Source: an uncultured Prevotellaceae bacterium
Lineage (GTDB): Bacteria; Bacteroidota; Bacteroidia; Bacteroidales; Bacteroidaceae
Assembly (NCBI GenBank): GCA_947165505.1
Contig: CAMVAT010000013.1
Coordinates: 1 to 64,000 of the forward strand
DNA length: 64,000 nucleotides
Direction: 5' to 3'
Of this stretch, positions 26,860 to 36,646 are shown piece by piece; positions within the stretch are counted from its first letter, which is position 1; each line of letters begins with the position of its first letter. The translations under genes and the position numbers were made by a program. The notes under the pieces are model-generated. The model worked only from the letters and a program-made list of their open reading frames with translations, searched no databases and was not told where the DNA came from.

Positions 26860-28356
26860 TTATTTAATGATCCGCTCCAGCTGTTCTTTCCATGCGGCGT
26901 ATGCGGCGAGGTATGCCTGACGGTTTTTCTCGTCGGGTGCGATAACCGCCAGTTTCTTCAATGTGGCGAAAGCCTCGTCGTGGTCTTTATAGATGCCGCA
27001 ACCCATGCCGGCACCCTTGGCAGCACCCACGCTACCGTCGGTCTCGTAGAGTTCGATGGTGGCTCCGCTGACGCCGGCGAGCGTGTCGCGGAAGAGGGGG
27101 CTGAGGAACATATTGGCCTTGCCGGCGTGAATCTTACGGATATCCATGCCCATCTGCTGCATCACCTCCATGCCATAGCAGAAGCTGAAGACGATGCCCT
27201 CTTGTGCAGCGCGCATGAGGTGCGCCTTGCCGTGCTTGTTGAAGTTGACGCCATGTATGGAGCAGCCCACCTCGCGGTTTTCGAGCACGCGCTCAGCACC
27301 GTTGCCGAAGGGTATGATGGTGACGCCCTCGCTGCCAATGGGCACACTGTCGTTGAGCGTGTTCATGTCAGCGTATGAGATGCCTTCGGGAGCGATGGTA
27401 CGGCGCACCCATGCGTTGAGGATACCCGTGCCGTTGATGCAGAGGAGCACACCGAGACGGTTGAGGTCTTGGGTATAGTTGACGTGTGCGAAGGTGTTGA
27501 CACGGCTCTTGGGGTCGTAGTTGGTCTCGCCGAGCACGCCATAAACCACGCCTGATGTGCCGGCGGTGGAAGCGATCTCGCCCGGGTTGAACACATTGAG
27601 CGACAGGGCGTTGTTAGGTTGGTCGCCGCCACGGTATGAGATGGGCGTGCCCTCTTTGAGTCCGAGTTCGCGGGCTGCCTCGGCGCACACTTCGCTCTGG
27701 ATGCTGAAGGTGGGCACGATATCGGGTATGACAGATGAGCCGAACCCGTAATAATCGAGCAGGAACTGAGCTACTTTTTTCTCTTTGAAGTCCCACATCA
27801 TGCCTTCGCTCAGTCCGCTGATGGTGGTGTTGGCCACGCCGCTGAGGCGCATGGCGATATAGTCGCCGGGAAGCATGATCTTGTCGATGCGCTCAAAGAG
27901 TTCGGGTTCGTTCTCCTTGACCCAAGCCAACTTAGCCGCGGTGAAGTTACCGGGTGAGTTGAGCAGGTGTCCGAGGCACTTCTCTGCCCCGAGGTCGTTG
28001 AACGCCTTCTCGCCGTAAGGCACCGCTCTGGAGTCGCACCAGATGATAGCCGGGCGCAGCACCTGCTGATTCTTGTCCACGCACACCAATCCGTGCATCT
28101 GATAAGAGATACCGATCGCCTTGATTTCGTCGGCAGTGGCGCCCGTCTCGGCCATGATTTTCTTTAAGCTCAACTTAGCGTTGTCCCACCACATCTGCGG
28201 GTCTTGCTCAGCCCATCCAGCCTTGACGGCGGTAATAGGAGCCTCACGCTCGGGGAAGAAAGCGGATGCCGCGCATGCACCGCTGTCGGCATCGACCAAT
28301 GATGCCTTCACAGAACTGCTACCGACATCAAATCCTAATAAATATCTGTTAGCCAT
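26860..28356 (-). CDS. xylB: Xylulokinase
   Basis: A 498-aa FGGY-family kinase that phosphorylates D-xylulose to xylulose 5-phosphate. The N-terminal ATPase motif is LLGFDVGSSSVKASLVDADS. Further family motifs are YQMHGLVCVDKN, GGDQPNNALSLNVFNPGE and TAGTSGVVYG, with a C-terminal ASKHA phosphate loop around GVSGATIELYETDGSVGAAK. It comes first in the xylB-xylA transcript. The GAGGTAAGAG word array starts right after its stop codon. Confidence 0.95.
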   Translation of the reverse strand: MANRYLLGFDVGSSSVKASLVDADSGACAASAFFPEREAPITAVKAGWAEQDPQMWWDNAKLSLKKIMAETGATADEIKAIGISYQMHGLVCVDKNQQVLRPAIIWCDSRAVPYGEKAFNDLGAEKCLGHLLNSPGNFTAAKLAWVKENEPELFERIDKIMLPGDYIAMRLSGVANTTISGLSEGMMWDFKEKKVAQFLLDYYGFGSSVIPDIVPTFSIQSEVCAEAARELGLKEGTPISYRGGDQPNNALSLNVFNPGEIASTAGTSGVVYGVLGETNYDPKSRVNTFAHVNYTQDLNRLGVLLCINGTGILNAWVRRTIAPEGISYADMNTLNDSVPIGSEGVTIIPFGNGAERVLENREVGCSIHGVNFNKHGKAHLMRAAQEGIVFSFCYGMEVMQQMGMDIRKIHAGKANMFLSPLFRDTLAGVSGATIELYETDGSVGAAKGAGMGCGIYKDHDEAFATLKKLAVIAPDEKNRQAYLAAYAAWKEQLERIIK

Positions 28357-28426
28357 AAAAAAATAAATATGAGTATATGAATGATTTTTATATAATACGC
28401 GTTAGAAATGTTTTTCCCCAACATAA

Positions 28427-28472
28427 GGGAAGTTAAGGGAAGTTAAAGGGAAGTGAAAGGGGAGTGAAAATA
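28427..28472. repeat. AAGGGAAGTTAA word repeat
   Basis: Four imperfect copies of GGGAAGTTAA/GGGAAGTGAA, lying just after the stop of the minus-strand gene that ends at 28485. Confidence 0.6.
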
Positions 28473-28484
28473 ATATGCTGTCAT

Positions 28485-28820
28485 TTAGTCGAAGAGGCCA
28501 AGAGTCAGGTCAACGGTATTTGAATGATCCTCTTCTTGCTGCGCTGTCTGGTTGTCAGATTCAAACTGCATGATGAGTTGTCCGACCTTTTTAGATTGTT
28601 TATTCAGCCGATACACGCCCCACTTCACTTTTTCCACCAAGGGTTCTTCGGTCTTTGTGTTTTTCATGAGGAAGGCGAGCACAGCCTGATGAATCTCTTC
28701 GAAGCTATGTGTCTCGAAGAGAGAATTGCAGTCGTTATAGACATGTCGGGCTATTTTAGCCACTTTCAATCCTTTATCGCCTGCATCGTTGAGTATAGCC
28801 AATATCTGTCTTTCGTACAT
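28485..28820 (-). CDS. Small winged-helix-like protein (HARE-HTH-like)
   Basis: A 111-aa protein. The first 75 residues (MYERQILAILND, then GLKVAKIARHVYND, ending WGVYRLN) have the helix pattern and final beta wing of HARE-type winged-helix domains. The tail is acidic and Gln-rich. DNA binding is inferred from this pattern only; no confident family match can be made by eye. It is followed on the same strand by xylB, and preceded by a strong terminator of the next small winged-helix gene. Confidence 0.6.
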   Translation of the reverse strand: MYERQILAILNDAGDKGLKVAKIARHVYNDCNSLFETHSFEEIHQAVLAFLMKNTKTEEPLVEKVKWGVYRLNKQSKKVGQLIMQFESDNQTAQQEEDHSNTVDLTLGLFD

Positions 28821-28828
28821 AATTGAAC

Positions 28829-28867
28829 AAAGAGGGCTGGTATGTATAAAACTTACCAGCCCTCTTT
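28829..28867 (-). terminator. Terminator of the DUF2582-like gene
   Basis: AAAGAGGGCTGGTA and its complement TACCAGCCCTCTTT form a 14 bp stem with an 11 nt loop and a flanking T run. Confidence 0.8.
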
Positions 28868-28884
28868 TGTTTTATGATGCTTAT

Positions 28885-29169
28885 TTAAGCCAATGCGATT
28901 TTTTCAGCGTCATCCTTCACTTTACCTTCTTTGAGGAGCCATCCGATACCGAGCAGAGCCTCTTCTTCAGTGATTTTAGCCTGTTTAGCGATTTCTTTCA
29001 CAGAAAGAGCTTTCTCAGCGGTAGCGAGAGCCTGATAAACGTCACCAGCCTTGAAGCCGACGTTCTCAGCATTGATTACTAACTCCACCTTTTTCACTGT
29101 CTTCTTAGCAGGGGCCTTTTTGGCTGCTGCCTTCGGAGCTGCCTCCTTTGTTGCTTTCTTTTCTGCCAT
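28885..29169 (-). CDS. Winged-helix protein with Lys/Ala-rich tail (DUF2582-like)
   Basis: A 94-aa protein with two parts. Residues 1-25 are almost only Ala, Lys, Glu and Pro, like the tail of a eukaryotic H1 or bacterial histone-like protein. Residues 27-94 match the DUF2582 winged helix (VGFKAGDVYQALATAEKALS, then EEEALLGIGWLLKEGKV). It probably binds DNA or nucleoid proteins. It has its own promoter at 29235-29266 and its own terminator, which suggests strong expression. Confidence 0.7.
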   Translation of the reverse strand: MAEKKATKEAAPKAAAKKAPAKKTVKKVELVINAENVGFKAGDVYQALATAEKALSVKEIAKQAKITEEEALLGIGWLLKEGKVKDDAEKIALA

Positions 29170-29234
29170 AATTTTTTAGTAAACTTATAATTCTTAGTAG
29201 GATACTTGTAACAAATCCTTTTAAATCGTGTGCA

Positions 29235-29266
29235 AAATTAGTGCACTTTGATTGAAGAATCAAATA
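29235..29266 (-). promoter_or_regulatory. Promoter of the DUF2582-like gene
   Basis: TTTG (29263-29266), a 20 bp spacer and TAATTTTG (29235-29242) on the minus strand match the Bacteroidetes consensus. Confidence 0.7.
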
Positions 29267-29360
29267 TTTTTACCAAAAAAATCAACTTCTCACGAAGGTT
29301 ATCAGGCAGAACACCGAATTTCTTGATTTACATCAACCCAACATGGTCAAAATCAGCTGG

Positions 29361-31124
29361 TTATTGTTGGTTGGGCATCACTTTAATCAATAGTTCGTCG
29401 AGCTGTTTTTGGTCGATGGCAGAAGGTGCGTCGAGCATGACATCACGCCCGGAATTGTTTTTCGGGAACGCGATGCAGTCGCGAATAGAGTCGAGTCCGG
29501 CCATGATAGACACGAAGCGGTCGAGTCCGAAGGCGAGTCCGGCATGAGGCGGTGCTCCATACTTGAACGCGTTGATGAGGAATCCGAATTGTGCCATGGC
29601 CCTCTCGGGAGTGAATCCGAGAATCTTGAACATCTTCTCTTGCAGTTTGCCGTCGTGGATACGGAGCGAACCGCCACCGAGCTCCACGCCATTGCAGACG
29701 AAGTCGTAGGCTTTGGCACGCACCCGCTCAGGATGTTCTTCGAGCAGGGGGATGTCATCAGGATTGGGCATGGTGAAGGGGTGGTGTGTGGACATGAGCC
29801 GCTGCTCCTCGTCGCTCCACTCAAAGAGCGGGAAGTCGATGATCCAGAGGCACTCGAAGCGATCTTTATCGCGCAGTCCCAGGCGGTCGCCCATCTCCAG
29901 TCGCAGCGAGCAGAGCTGTGTGCGTGTCTTATTGGCATTGTCGCCGCTGAGTATGAGTACGAGGTCGCCGTCCTTGGCTCCCGTCTTCTCTTTCAGTTTC
30001 GCCCAGACCTCTGGCGTATAGAATTTGTCGATGCTCGACTTGACCGTACCATCCTCATTGAATTTGACATATACCAAGCCTTTGGCACCCACTTGCGGCC
30101 GTTTGACGAAGTCGGTGAGCTGGTCGAGCTGTTTGCGGGTGTAGTTGGCGCAGCCCGGCACGCAGATGCCGCCGATATAGGCAGCGCTGTCGAAGACAGA
30201 GAAAGTGCCTGTGCCTTTGAGCACGTCCATCAGTTCGACGAACTCCATGCCGAAGCGCAGGTCGGGCTTGTCGGATCCGAAACGTCGCATGGCCTCGTGC
30301 CACGTCATCTGCTGCAGTTTCGCAGGCAGTTGCACGCCTCTTACCTCTTTAAATAAGTGGCGGGCCATATCCTCGAAAAGGTTGATGACATCATCCTGCT
30401 CTACGAATGACATCTCACAGTCAATCTGAGTGAATTCCGGCTGGCGGTCGGCCCGAAGGTCTTCGTCGCGGAAGCACTTAGCAATTTGGAAATAGCGGTC
30501 GAAGCCGCTGACCATGAGCAGTTGCTTGAGTGTCTGCGGACTCTGCGGCAGGGCATAGAACTGTCCGGGGTTCATGCGTGAGGGCACCACGAAGTCGCGC
30601 GCGCCCTCGGGCGTAGAACCGATGAGGATAGGTGTCTCCACCTCGATGAAGTCTCTTGCATCCAAGAAATTACGGATGAGGATGGTCATGCGGTGCCGCA
30701 GTTCCAGGTTTTTCCTCACGGCCGTTCTTCTGAGGTCCAGGTAGCGGTATTTCATGCGGATGTCGTCGCCGCCGTCGGAATTGTCTTCGATGGTGAAGGG
30801 CGGTGTGAGGCTTTCGCTGAGCACATTGAGCTGCGAGGCGATGATCTCGATATCGCCCGTGGGCAGGTTATTGTTTTTGCTTTGGCGTTCCTCGACCGTA
30901 CCTTTGACCTGGATGCAGTATTCGCGTCCGAGTTTGTTAGCCTTTTCGCACAACTCTTTATCGACAGCCTCGTTGAATACCAGCTGTGTGATGCCATATC
31001 TGTCGCGCAGGTCCACGAAGGTCATGCCACCCATCTTTCTGGTGCGCTGCACCCATCCGGCGAGAGTGACCTGTCGTCCTGCGTCGGAGAGCCTCAATTC
31101 CCCACAAGTGTTAGTTCTGTACAT
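29361..31124 (-). CDS. aspS: Aspartyl-tRNA synthetase
   Basis: A 587-aa class II synthetase of the bacterial type. It has the N-terminal OB-fold anticodon domain ([20 protein letters not shown]), class II motif 2 ([18 protein letters not shown]), the bacterial GAD insertion in the middle, and motif 3 ([15 protein letters not shown]). It charges tRNA-Asp. It is the last gene of a minus-strand cluster after rny, 31 bp apart. Confidence 0.95.
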   Translation of the reverse strand: MYRTNTCGELRLSDAGRQVTLAGWVQRTRKMGGMTFVDLRDRYGITQLVFNEAVDKELCEKANKLGREYCIQVKGTVEERQSKNNNLPTGDIEIIASQLNVLSESLTPPFTIEDNSDGGDDIRMKYRYLDLRRTAVRKNLELRHRMTILIRNFLDARDFIEVETPILIGSTPEGARDFVVPSRMNPGQFYALPQSPQTLKQLLMVSGFDRYFQIAKCFRDEDLRADRQPEFTQIDCEMSFVEQDDVINLFEDMARHLFKEVRGVQLPAKLQQMTWHEAMRRFGSDKPDLRFGMEFVELMDVLKGTGTFSVFDSAAYIGGICVPGCANYTRKQLDQLTDFVKRPQVGAKGLVYVKFNEDGTVKSSIDKFYTPEVWAKLKEKTGAKDGDLVLILSGDNANKTRTQLCSLRLEMGDRLGLRDKDRFECLWIIDFPLFEWSDEEQRLMSTHHPFTMPNPDDIPLLEEHPERVRAKAYDFVCNGVELGGGSLRIHDGKLQEKMFKILGFTPERAMAQFGFLINAFKYGAPPHAGLAFGLDRFVSIMAGLDSIRDCIAFPKNNSGRDVMLDAPSAIDQKQLDELLIKVMPNQQ

Positions 31125-31155
31125 ATTGATTTAAGTAAGATAGAAGGTTTGCGAT

Positions 31156-32697
31156 TTATTTCGCATACGCCACGGAACGAGTCTCGCGTATGACGGTGAT
31201 TTTCACTTGTCCGGGATAGGTCATCTCGGTCTGAATCTTGTTGGCGATCTCGCCGGAGAGCGCCTCGGTCTGCTTGTCGTCCATCTTGTCGGCACCGACG
31301 ATGACACGCAGTTCGCGTCCTGCCTGGATGGCGTAGGTCTTGGTGACGCCGGGATAGCTCATGGCGATGGCCTCAAGGTCGTTGAGGCGCTTGATGTAAG
31401 CCTCGACAATCTCGCGTCGGGCACCGGGACGAGCGCCTGAGATAGCGTCGCACACCTGCACGATGGGAGCGAGCAGCGTGTTCATCTCCATCTCGTCGTG
31501 GTGAGCGCCTATGGCATTGCAAATATCGGGTTTCTCCTTGTATTTCTCAGCGATCTTGGCACCGTAGAGGGCGTGGGGCAGTTCGCTCTCCTCGTCGGGC
31601 ACCTTACCGATATCGTGCAGCAGTCCGGCACGTTTCGCTTTCTTGGGGTTCAGGCCCAGTTCGGATGCCATGACGGCACAGAGGTTGGCCGTCTCGCGTG
31701 CGTGCTGCAAGAGGTTCTGTCCGTACGACGAGCGGTACTTCATCTTTCCGATGATACGGATGAGCTCGGGATGCAGTCCGTGTATGCCCAGGTCGATAGC
31801 CGTGCGTTTGCCGGTTTCGATGACCTCGTTCTCGATTTGTTTCTTCACCTTGGCCACCACCTCTTCGATACGTGCGGGGTGGATACGTCCGTCGGCCACG
31901 AGCTGGTGCAGCGCTAGGCGGCACACCTCGCGACGAATGGGGTCGAAGGCCGAGATGACGATTGCCTCGGGGGTGTCGTCGACCACGATTTCCACGCCGG
32001 CAGCCGCCTCGAGTGCGCGGATGTTGCGTCCTTCACGACCGATGATACGTCCTTTCACCTCGTCGTTGTCGATATGGAAGATGCTGACGGAGTTTTCGAT
32101 GGCCGTCTCAGTAGCCACTCGCTGTATGGTCTGTATGACGATTTTCTTCGCCTGTGCGTTGGCATTGAGTTTCGCCTCGTCGATGATTTCGTTGATGTAA
32201 GACGCGGCATCGGTGCGCGCCTCATCTTTCAGGCTCTCTACAAGCCGCTGTTTGGCCTCTTCGGCGCTAAGCCCGGAGAGTTCCTCGAGTTTTTCGCGCT
32301 CTTTGATTTGCATTTTCTCGAGTTCCTCCTCTTTTTTAGCGAGCATTTTTTTCTCGTTGTCGATGCGCTGTTGAGCCTGCTCCACCTCTTGTTTTCTTCT
32401 TCCGAGCTCCTCTTGTCGCTGGTTGAGAGAGATTTCGCGCTGTTTGAGTCTGTTTTCCCCTTGCTGAATCTTTTGGTTTCTCTGCTGCACCTCTTTTTCG
32501 AGTTCAGCCTTTTTATTGAGGAATTTCTCTTTTACTTGGAGTTCTTTTTTCTCCTTGATGACTTCGGCCTCTTTTTCAGCCGCTTTGATACTTTCGTTAT
32601 ATTTTCCAGTAAGCACGTATCGGAAAATAGCGTATCCTGCCACGCCGCCAATAATTAAGGCCGCCACGGCAATGATGATAGATACTAACGTTGACAT
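31156..32697 (-). CDS. rny: Ribonuclease Y
   Basis: A 513-aa membrane-anchored endoribonuclease that starts mRNA decay. The N-terminal helix ([19 protein letters not shown]) is followed by a long Glu/Lys/Gln-rich coiled coil (about 35-200), a KH domain ([18 protein letters not shown]) and an HD domain whose metal motif is [12 protein letters not shown]. Length and order are normal for the family. It lies between zapA and aspS in one minus-strand cluster. Confidence 0.95.
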   Translation of the reverse strand: MSTLVSIIIAVAALIIGGVAGYAIFRYVLTGKYNESIKAAEKEAEVIKEKKELQVKEKFLNKKAELEKEVQQRNQKIQQGENRLKQREISLNQRQEELGRRKQEVEQAQQRIDNEKKMLAKKEEELEKMQIKEREKLEELSGLSAEEAKQRLVESLKDEARTDAASYINEIIDEAKLNANAQAKKIVIQTIQRVATETAIENSVSIFHIDNDEVKGRIIGREGRNIRALEAAAGVEIVVDDTPEAIVISAFDPIRREVCRLALHQLVADGRIHPARIEEVVAKVKKQIENEVIETGKRTAIDLGIHGLHPELIRIIGKMKYRSSYGQNLLQHARETANLCAVMASELGLNPKKAKRAGLLHDIGKVPDEESELPHALYGAKIAEKYKEKPDICNAIGAHHDEMEMNTLLAPIVQVCDAISGARPGARREIVEAYIKRLNDLEAIAMSYPGVTKTYAIQAGRELRVIVGADKMDDKQTEALSGEIANKIQTEMTYPGQVKITVIRETRSVAYAK

Positions 32698-32749
32698 GTT
32701 ATTAAGATTGTATTATATATATGAAAGATTAAAAAAATTCGTTTGGCCG

Positions 32750-33061
32750 TCATTTGCTGTCATCTTTGAGAGTGTCTTCGATTTCAGAAGTAAGCTTACC
32801 GATCACATCGACCAACGCTTCAGTATCTTTCTTTTCATGTTCTCTTTGGTACATCATAGCTACATCTACGAGCACCATATACAGCATCATCTGGTCGTTG
32901 ATATGGCTACGCTTAGCGATATTTGCGTAGTAGTTGACCTTTTCTGTGACCAGTTTAGCCGCATCGCGGTACAATCCCTCCTCATCGGCAAAGATGGTGA
33001 TGGGGAGTTCTTGGTTGTAAACATGAAGTATAATACGTCTTTTTGCTCTTTCTTCTGCCAT
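32750..33061 (-). CDS. zapA: Cell division protein ZapA
   Basis: A 103-aa protein of the ZapA family, which bundles FtsZ filaments at midcell. The N-terminal part (IILHVYNQELPITIFADEE) and the C-terminal coiled coil fit the family. It sits 9 bp after a small coiled-coil protein and 52 bp before rny. The gap before rny is too short for the 6S RNA that sits next to zapA in enterobacteria. Confidence 0.85.
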   Translation of the reverse strand: MAEERAKRRIILHVYNQELPITIFADEEGLYRDAAKLVTEKVNYYANIAKRSHINDQMMLYMVLVDVAMMYQREHEKKDTEALVDVIGKLTSEIEDTLKDDSK

Positions 33062-33070
33062 ACGTCACAC

Positions 33071-33364
33071 TCATTTTTCACTCAGCAGAGTGATACACTT
33101 GTTGACATCTCTAATGAGCTTCGACAATCTCACCTTGGCTTTATCCATATCTCCGTCGGTGATTTCGATCATCTTCGCCATTTTGAGCGACTGATAGTCA
33201 TATTGCGCCTGCCGCAGCTCTTCTTGCAGTTTTTCGATATGCTCGCCCTGCTCTTTTATTTTTTGCATCAGTGTTTTGTTCTCCTGACGAATCTCCTGAT
33301 ATTGCAGAATCATCTGGCGAACTCTCGTGGTAAACACTATGATGTTTTTGTCTTCAACAGGCAT
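33071..33364 (-). CDS. Small coiled-coil protein upstream of zapA
   Basis: A 97-aa protein that is mostly heptad coiled coil, rich in Gln, Glu and Lys, with no membrane segment. It precedes zapA by 9 bp and is driven by the same promoter at 33386-33416. Genes like this often stand before zapA in Bacteroidetes. A role in the division complex is suggested by position only. Confidence 0.7.
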   Translation of the reverse strand: MPVEDKNIIVFTTRVRQMILQYQEIRQENKTLMQKIKEQGEHIEKLQEELRQAQYDYQSLKMAKMIEITDGDMDKAKVRLSKLIRDVNKCITLLSEK

Positions 33365-33385
33365 GACCTAAAAACTTCTTCGGTG

Positions 33386-33416
33386 CAAAATTAGTTGATA
33401 ATTTTTAAACGGCAAA
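33386..33416 (-). promoter_or_regulatory. Promoter of the zapA-rny cluster
   Basis: TTTG (33413-33416), a 19 bp spacer and TAATTTTG (33386-33393) on the minus strand, 22 nt before the first start codon. Confidence 0.7.
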
Positions 33417-33420
33417 ATAA

Positions 33421-34056
33421 TCAACTATTTTTTTGCTCTTGAGCCTTTTGTCTGGGTTCTTTTTTAGCCAGCATGATGACTTGGTATGCGAAATCAGTGA
33501 CCCACTTCTGCGAGAAAGCGAGCCTGTTGTTGTATTGTCTGATAGCGAGCACCGTCTTCATGACGCCGGCATCTTTGTAATCATTTTTATTAAAAATGTC
33601 GTTGACCGTTTTCTCGGTCATGGCGTACATGGTCTTCTTGAAAAACGATGGCATTCTGAGTTTGAATTTCATCAGGTTTCCCATCAACATAAGAATGTCT
33701 TGCGAGAAGCTTTGAAACTGAATCATATAGGGCTGCACGTCTTGCAATTTTCTGCAATTTTTCTTCAGGCTCGCATCAATTTCTTTCAGGAAGTTATCGT
33801 CAGTATTGTAAAGTTCTTTCATCATTTTTTTACACTGACTTTTCTCGCCTATGCCCAATTTATTATTGACTGTAGGCACCTTGAGCGTAGTTTTAAACGT
33901 GCGCAGATCGGGCAGCATAGCCAGGTTGGTGATTCCGAGGTTTGCTGCTAATGACGCTTGGAAATAGACTCTCACGAGGGTCATATAGTCTTCCATGCCG
34001 CCTATTTTAGTCTGCTCTTTAGACTTCTTTCCGAATAGTTTTGAGAATATACCCAT
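33421..34056 (-). CDS. Conserved hypothetical protein
   Basis: A 211-aa, mostly helical protein with a basic N terminus (MGIFSKLFGKKSKEQTK) and no signal peptide. I recognise no domain. It has its own promoter at 34107-34137 and stands just upstream of the zapA cluster, whose promoter lies in the gap after it. Codon use is normal for the region. Confidence 0.7.
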   Translation of the reverse strand: MGIFSKLFGKKSKEQTKIGGMEDYMTLVRVYFQASLAANLGITNLAMLPDLRTFKTTLKVPTVNNKLGIGEKSQCKKMMKELYNTDDNFLKEIDASLKKNCRKLQDVQPYMIQFQSFSQDILMLMGNLMKFKLRMPSFFKKTMYAMTEKTVNDIFNKNDYKDAGVMKTVLAIRQYNNRLAFSQKWVTDFAYQVIMLAKKEPRQKAQEQKNS

Positions 34057-34106
34057 AAGTAAAAAAAATTCAAATATTAAAACATACTGAATAAGTTCAG
34101 AGAATG

Positions 34107-34137
34107 CAAAATTACAACAAAAAGTGCGATTGACAAA
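34107..34137 (-). promoter_or_regulatory. Promoter of the 211-aa hypothetical gene
   Basis: TTTG (34134-34137), a 19 bp spacer and TAATTTTG (34107-34114) on the minus strand. Confidence 0.7.
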
Positions 34138-34238
34138 ATAAAAGGGGAAAAAGTTGAGTGTGAGAATGACTTTAGTTATATTTTAATAAAAAAAATGATT
34201 TTTCATCTTATTTTGTTCATTTGTTGTAGAAAACTTTG

Positions 34239-34246
34239 TATCTTTG
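34239..34246 (+). promoter_or_regulatory. -7 element before the sugar transferase gene
   Basis: TATCTTTG at 34239-34246 is a strong -7 box. TTTG copies at 34212 and 34220 give spacers of 23 and 15, neither ideal. The box overlaps a longer in-frame start at 34236 and so favours the ATG at 34281. Confidence 0.45.
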
Positions 34247-34280
34247 CACGGATTTTAGAAACCCCTACGGATTTCACAAG

Positions 34281-35690
34281 ATGAAGACAAGCTCAAACGG
34301 CAGTGAACTGATAAAGAATCTGGTGATATTAGGCGATTTTGTGTTGCTTAATGTCTTATTGCTATTGTTTAAGCAAATAGCCCCCGGCATACTCCCTAAT
34401 TTTTTTGAGACATCGCCCAAGACCGAGTTGTTTGTGGGTAACATAGCCCTTCTCATCTCGGAGTATTATTTCCACACCCACATCCATGAGCGGCGAGAGT
34501 CGTTCAGCGCAGTGTGGGGCCGCTGTCTGAGATTGTGTGTGTGCCAGGCCATCCTCTTCTTCGTCGTATCCCGCTTGGTTGGCGGCAGCGGCGGATTTTT
34601 CTATTTCATTTTTTATTACATCCCCATTTTCTACATCTGCTTGCTGATTGTGCGCGCGATAGAGCTATACATCCTGCGCCGTTACCGTCAGGCAGGCGGC
34701 AATACGCGCCGTGTGTTGTTTATCGGCAGCGACATGGCCAACGAGGCCATATACAAAGACTTGATGACAGACCCTACGACGGGTTACAAAGTATTAGGTT
34801 ACTATTCCAACTTTCTGATTAAAGACGCTCCTGAGGGATTCACCCATTTGGGTTCGCTGTCAGACTTGCAAGACTTGATTGAGAAGAATGCGATAGGCGA
34901 AGACATTCACGATGTGTTTTGCTGTTTGTCGCACGACATGTATTCATACATCACGAATATCATCCATTGGTGCGACCGCCAGGTCATACATTTTTACTAC
35001 GTCCCCCGCATGGAGGGCAACGACCGTCTGAAGCTGAAGCCCGAGACCTTTGGCGACCAGACGCTGTTTACGAATTTCGTAGAGCCTTTGGCCAACCGTA
35101 CCAACCGTTTCATCAAGCGTACGTTCGACATTGTGTTCAGCGTATTCGCGCTGATACTTCTTCTCCCGTTCATCCCCATTATCGCCTTGATGATCAAGAT
35201 ACAGAGTCCTGGTCCTCTGTTATTCAAGCAGAAGCGCACGGGTTTGAACGGCGAAGAGTTTTATTGCTATAAATTCCGTTCGATGCATGTCAACAAAGAG
35301 GCCGACACGCTACAGGCCACGAAAGACGACCCGCGAAAGTTTGCTTTCGGCAACTTCATGCGCAAGACGAACATCGACGAGTTTCCCCAGTTTTTCAATG
35401 TCTTGCGCGGCGACATGAGCATCGTCGGCCCCCGCCCGCACATGCTGAAGCACACCGAGCAGTATTCCGAACTGATTGACAAATATATGGTGCGTCATTT
35501 CTCCAAGCCCGGCATCACGGGTTGGGCTCAGGTGACAGGTTTCCGTGGCGAGACCGAGACACTGGACCAGATGGAGGGTCGCATCAAGAAAGACATTTGG
35601 TATATAGAGAATTGGTCATTTTGGTTGGATATTAAGATTATTGCCATGACGGCATTGTCGATTATCAAGCCTGACAAGAAAGCATATTAA
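34281..35690 (+). CDS. Undecaprenyl-phosphate sugar transferase (WcaJ-like)
   Basis: A 469-aa membrane enzyme that starts polysaccharide repeat synthesis by moving a sugar phosphate onto undecaprenyl phosphate. Four to five N-terminal helices (about 15-140) lead into a CoA-binding-like domain (RVLFIGSDMANEAIYKDLM). The bacterial sugar transferase domain is at about 275-465, with IQSPGPLLFKQKRTGLNGEE, KFRSMH, NIDEFPQFFNVLRGDMSIVG and KPGITGWAQV. rfbA and a tyrosine kinase follow, so this is the start of a capsule or exopolysaccharide operon. Confidence 0.9.
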   Translation: MKTSSNGSELIKNLVILGDFVLLNVLLLLFKQIAPGILPNFFETSPKTELFVGNIALLISEYYFHTHIHERRESFSAVWGRCLRLCVCQAILFFVVSRLVGGSGGFFYFIFYYIPIFYICLLIVRAIELYILRRYRQAGGNTRRVLFIGSDMANEAIYKDLMTDPTTGYKVLGYYSNFLIKDAPEGFTHLGSLSDLQDLIEKNAIGEDIHDVFCCLSHDMYSYITNIIHWCDRQVIHFYYVPRMEGNDRLKLKPETFGDQTLFTNFVEPLANRTNRFIKRTFDIVFSVFALILLLPFIPIIALMIKIQSPGPLLFKQKRTGLNGEEFYCYKFRSMHVNKEADTLQATKDDPRKFAFGNFMRKTNIDEFPQFFNVLRGDMSIVGPRPHMLKHTEQYSELIDKYMVRHFSKPGITGWAQVTGFRGETETLDQMEGRIKKDIWYIENWSFWLDIKIIAMTALSIIKPDKKAY

Positions 35691-35708
35691 ACTAACAAAG
35701 ACAGAGAG

Positions 35709-36587
35709 ATGAAAGGTATCGTATTAGCAGGCGGTTCAGGCACCCGCTTATACCCGATTACGAAAGGTGTCAGCAAGCAGTTGATTCCCATCTTTGACAA
35801 ACCGATGATTTACTATCCGGTGTCGGTACTGATGCAAGCCGGCATCCGCGAGATAATGATTATATCCACGCCCCACGATTTACCGGGTTTCCGTCGTCTG
35901 CTTGGCGATGGCAGTGATTTGGGCGTACAGTTCTCTTACGCCGAGCAGCCGAGTCCTGACGGTTTGGCACAGGCCTTTATCATCGGTGAGCAGTTTATCG
36001 GCGACGACGAGGTATGCCTTGTGTTAGGCGATAACATCTTCCACGGCAACGGATTCACCCCGATGCTGCTCGACAGTGTAGAGCGTGCCAAGTCGGGGTT
36101 GGCCACTGTGTTTGGTTACTATGTGAACGACCCTGAGCGTTATGGCGTGGTAGAGTTTGACGCCACTGGCAAATGTGTGAGCATCGAGGAGAAGCCCTCG
36201 GAGCCCAAGAGCAACTATGCAGTAGTAGGTTTGTATTTCTATCCCAACGAGGTGGTAGAGATAGCCAAGCACATCAAGCCGAGTGCTCGTGGCGAGTTGG
36301 AGATTACGACCGTGAACCAATCGTTTTTGGCACAGGGCAAATTGTGTGTAGAGCGTTTGGAGCGCGGTTTTGCCTGGCTCGACACCGGCACGCACGACAG
36401 TCTGTCGGAGGCGAGCACCTTCATTGAAGTGATAGAGAAGCGTCAAGGCTTAAAAGTGGCCTGCCTGGAGGAAATCTCTTACCGCCGAGGTTGGATAGAC
36501 CGTGAGAAACTGCTGGAATTGGCAGAGCCCATGAAGAAGAACGACTACGGCCGCTACCTGATAGAATTAGCAGAAGAGAGCGAATAG
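35709..36587 (+). CDS. rfbA: Glucose-1-phosphate thymidylyltransferase
   Basis: A 292-aa enzyme that makes dTDP-glucose from glucose 1-phosphate and dTTP, the first step to dTDP-rhamnose. It starts with [17 protein letters not shown], the nucleotide-binding loop, and has VLGDNIFHG and [13 protein letters not shown] regions of the family. It lies 19 bp after the sugar transferase. The epimerase rfbC is 19 kb away (54967); rfbB and rfbD are not in the window. Confidence 0.95.
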   Translation: MKGIVLAGGSGTRLYPITKGVSKQLIPIFDKPMIYYPVSVLMQAGIREIMIISTPHDLPGFRRLLGDGSDLGVQFSYAEQPSPDGLAQAFIIGEQFIGDDEVCLVLGDNIFHGNGFTPMLLDSVERAKSGLATVFGYYVNDPERYGVVEFDATGKCVSIEEKPSEPKSNYAVVGLYFYPNEVVEIAKHIKPSARGELEITTVNQSFLAQGKLCVERLERGFAWLDTGTHDSLSEASTFIEVIEKRQGLKVACLEEISYRRGWIDREKLLELAEPMKKNDYGRYLIELAEESE

Positions 36588-36646
36588 ACTTTTGTCACGC
36601 GACACCTTATTTAATATATAGTCAATAATAATATCATTATATAGAA

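Noticed and set aside
32698..32749. 6S RNA between zapA and rny
   Set aside because: The gap is only 52 bp, too short for a 6S RNA.
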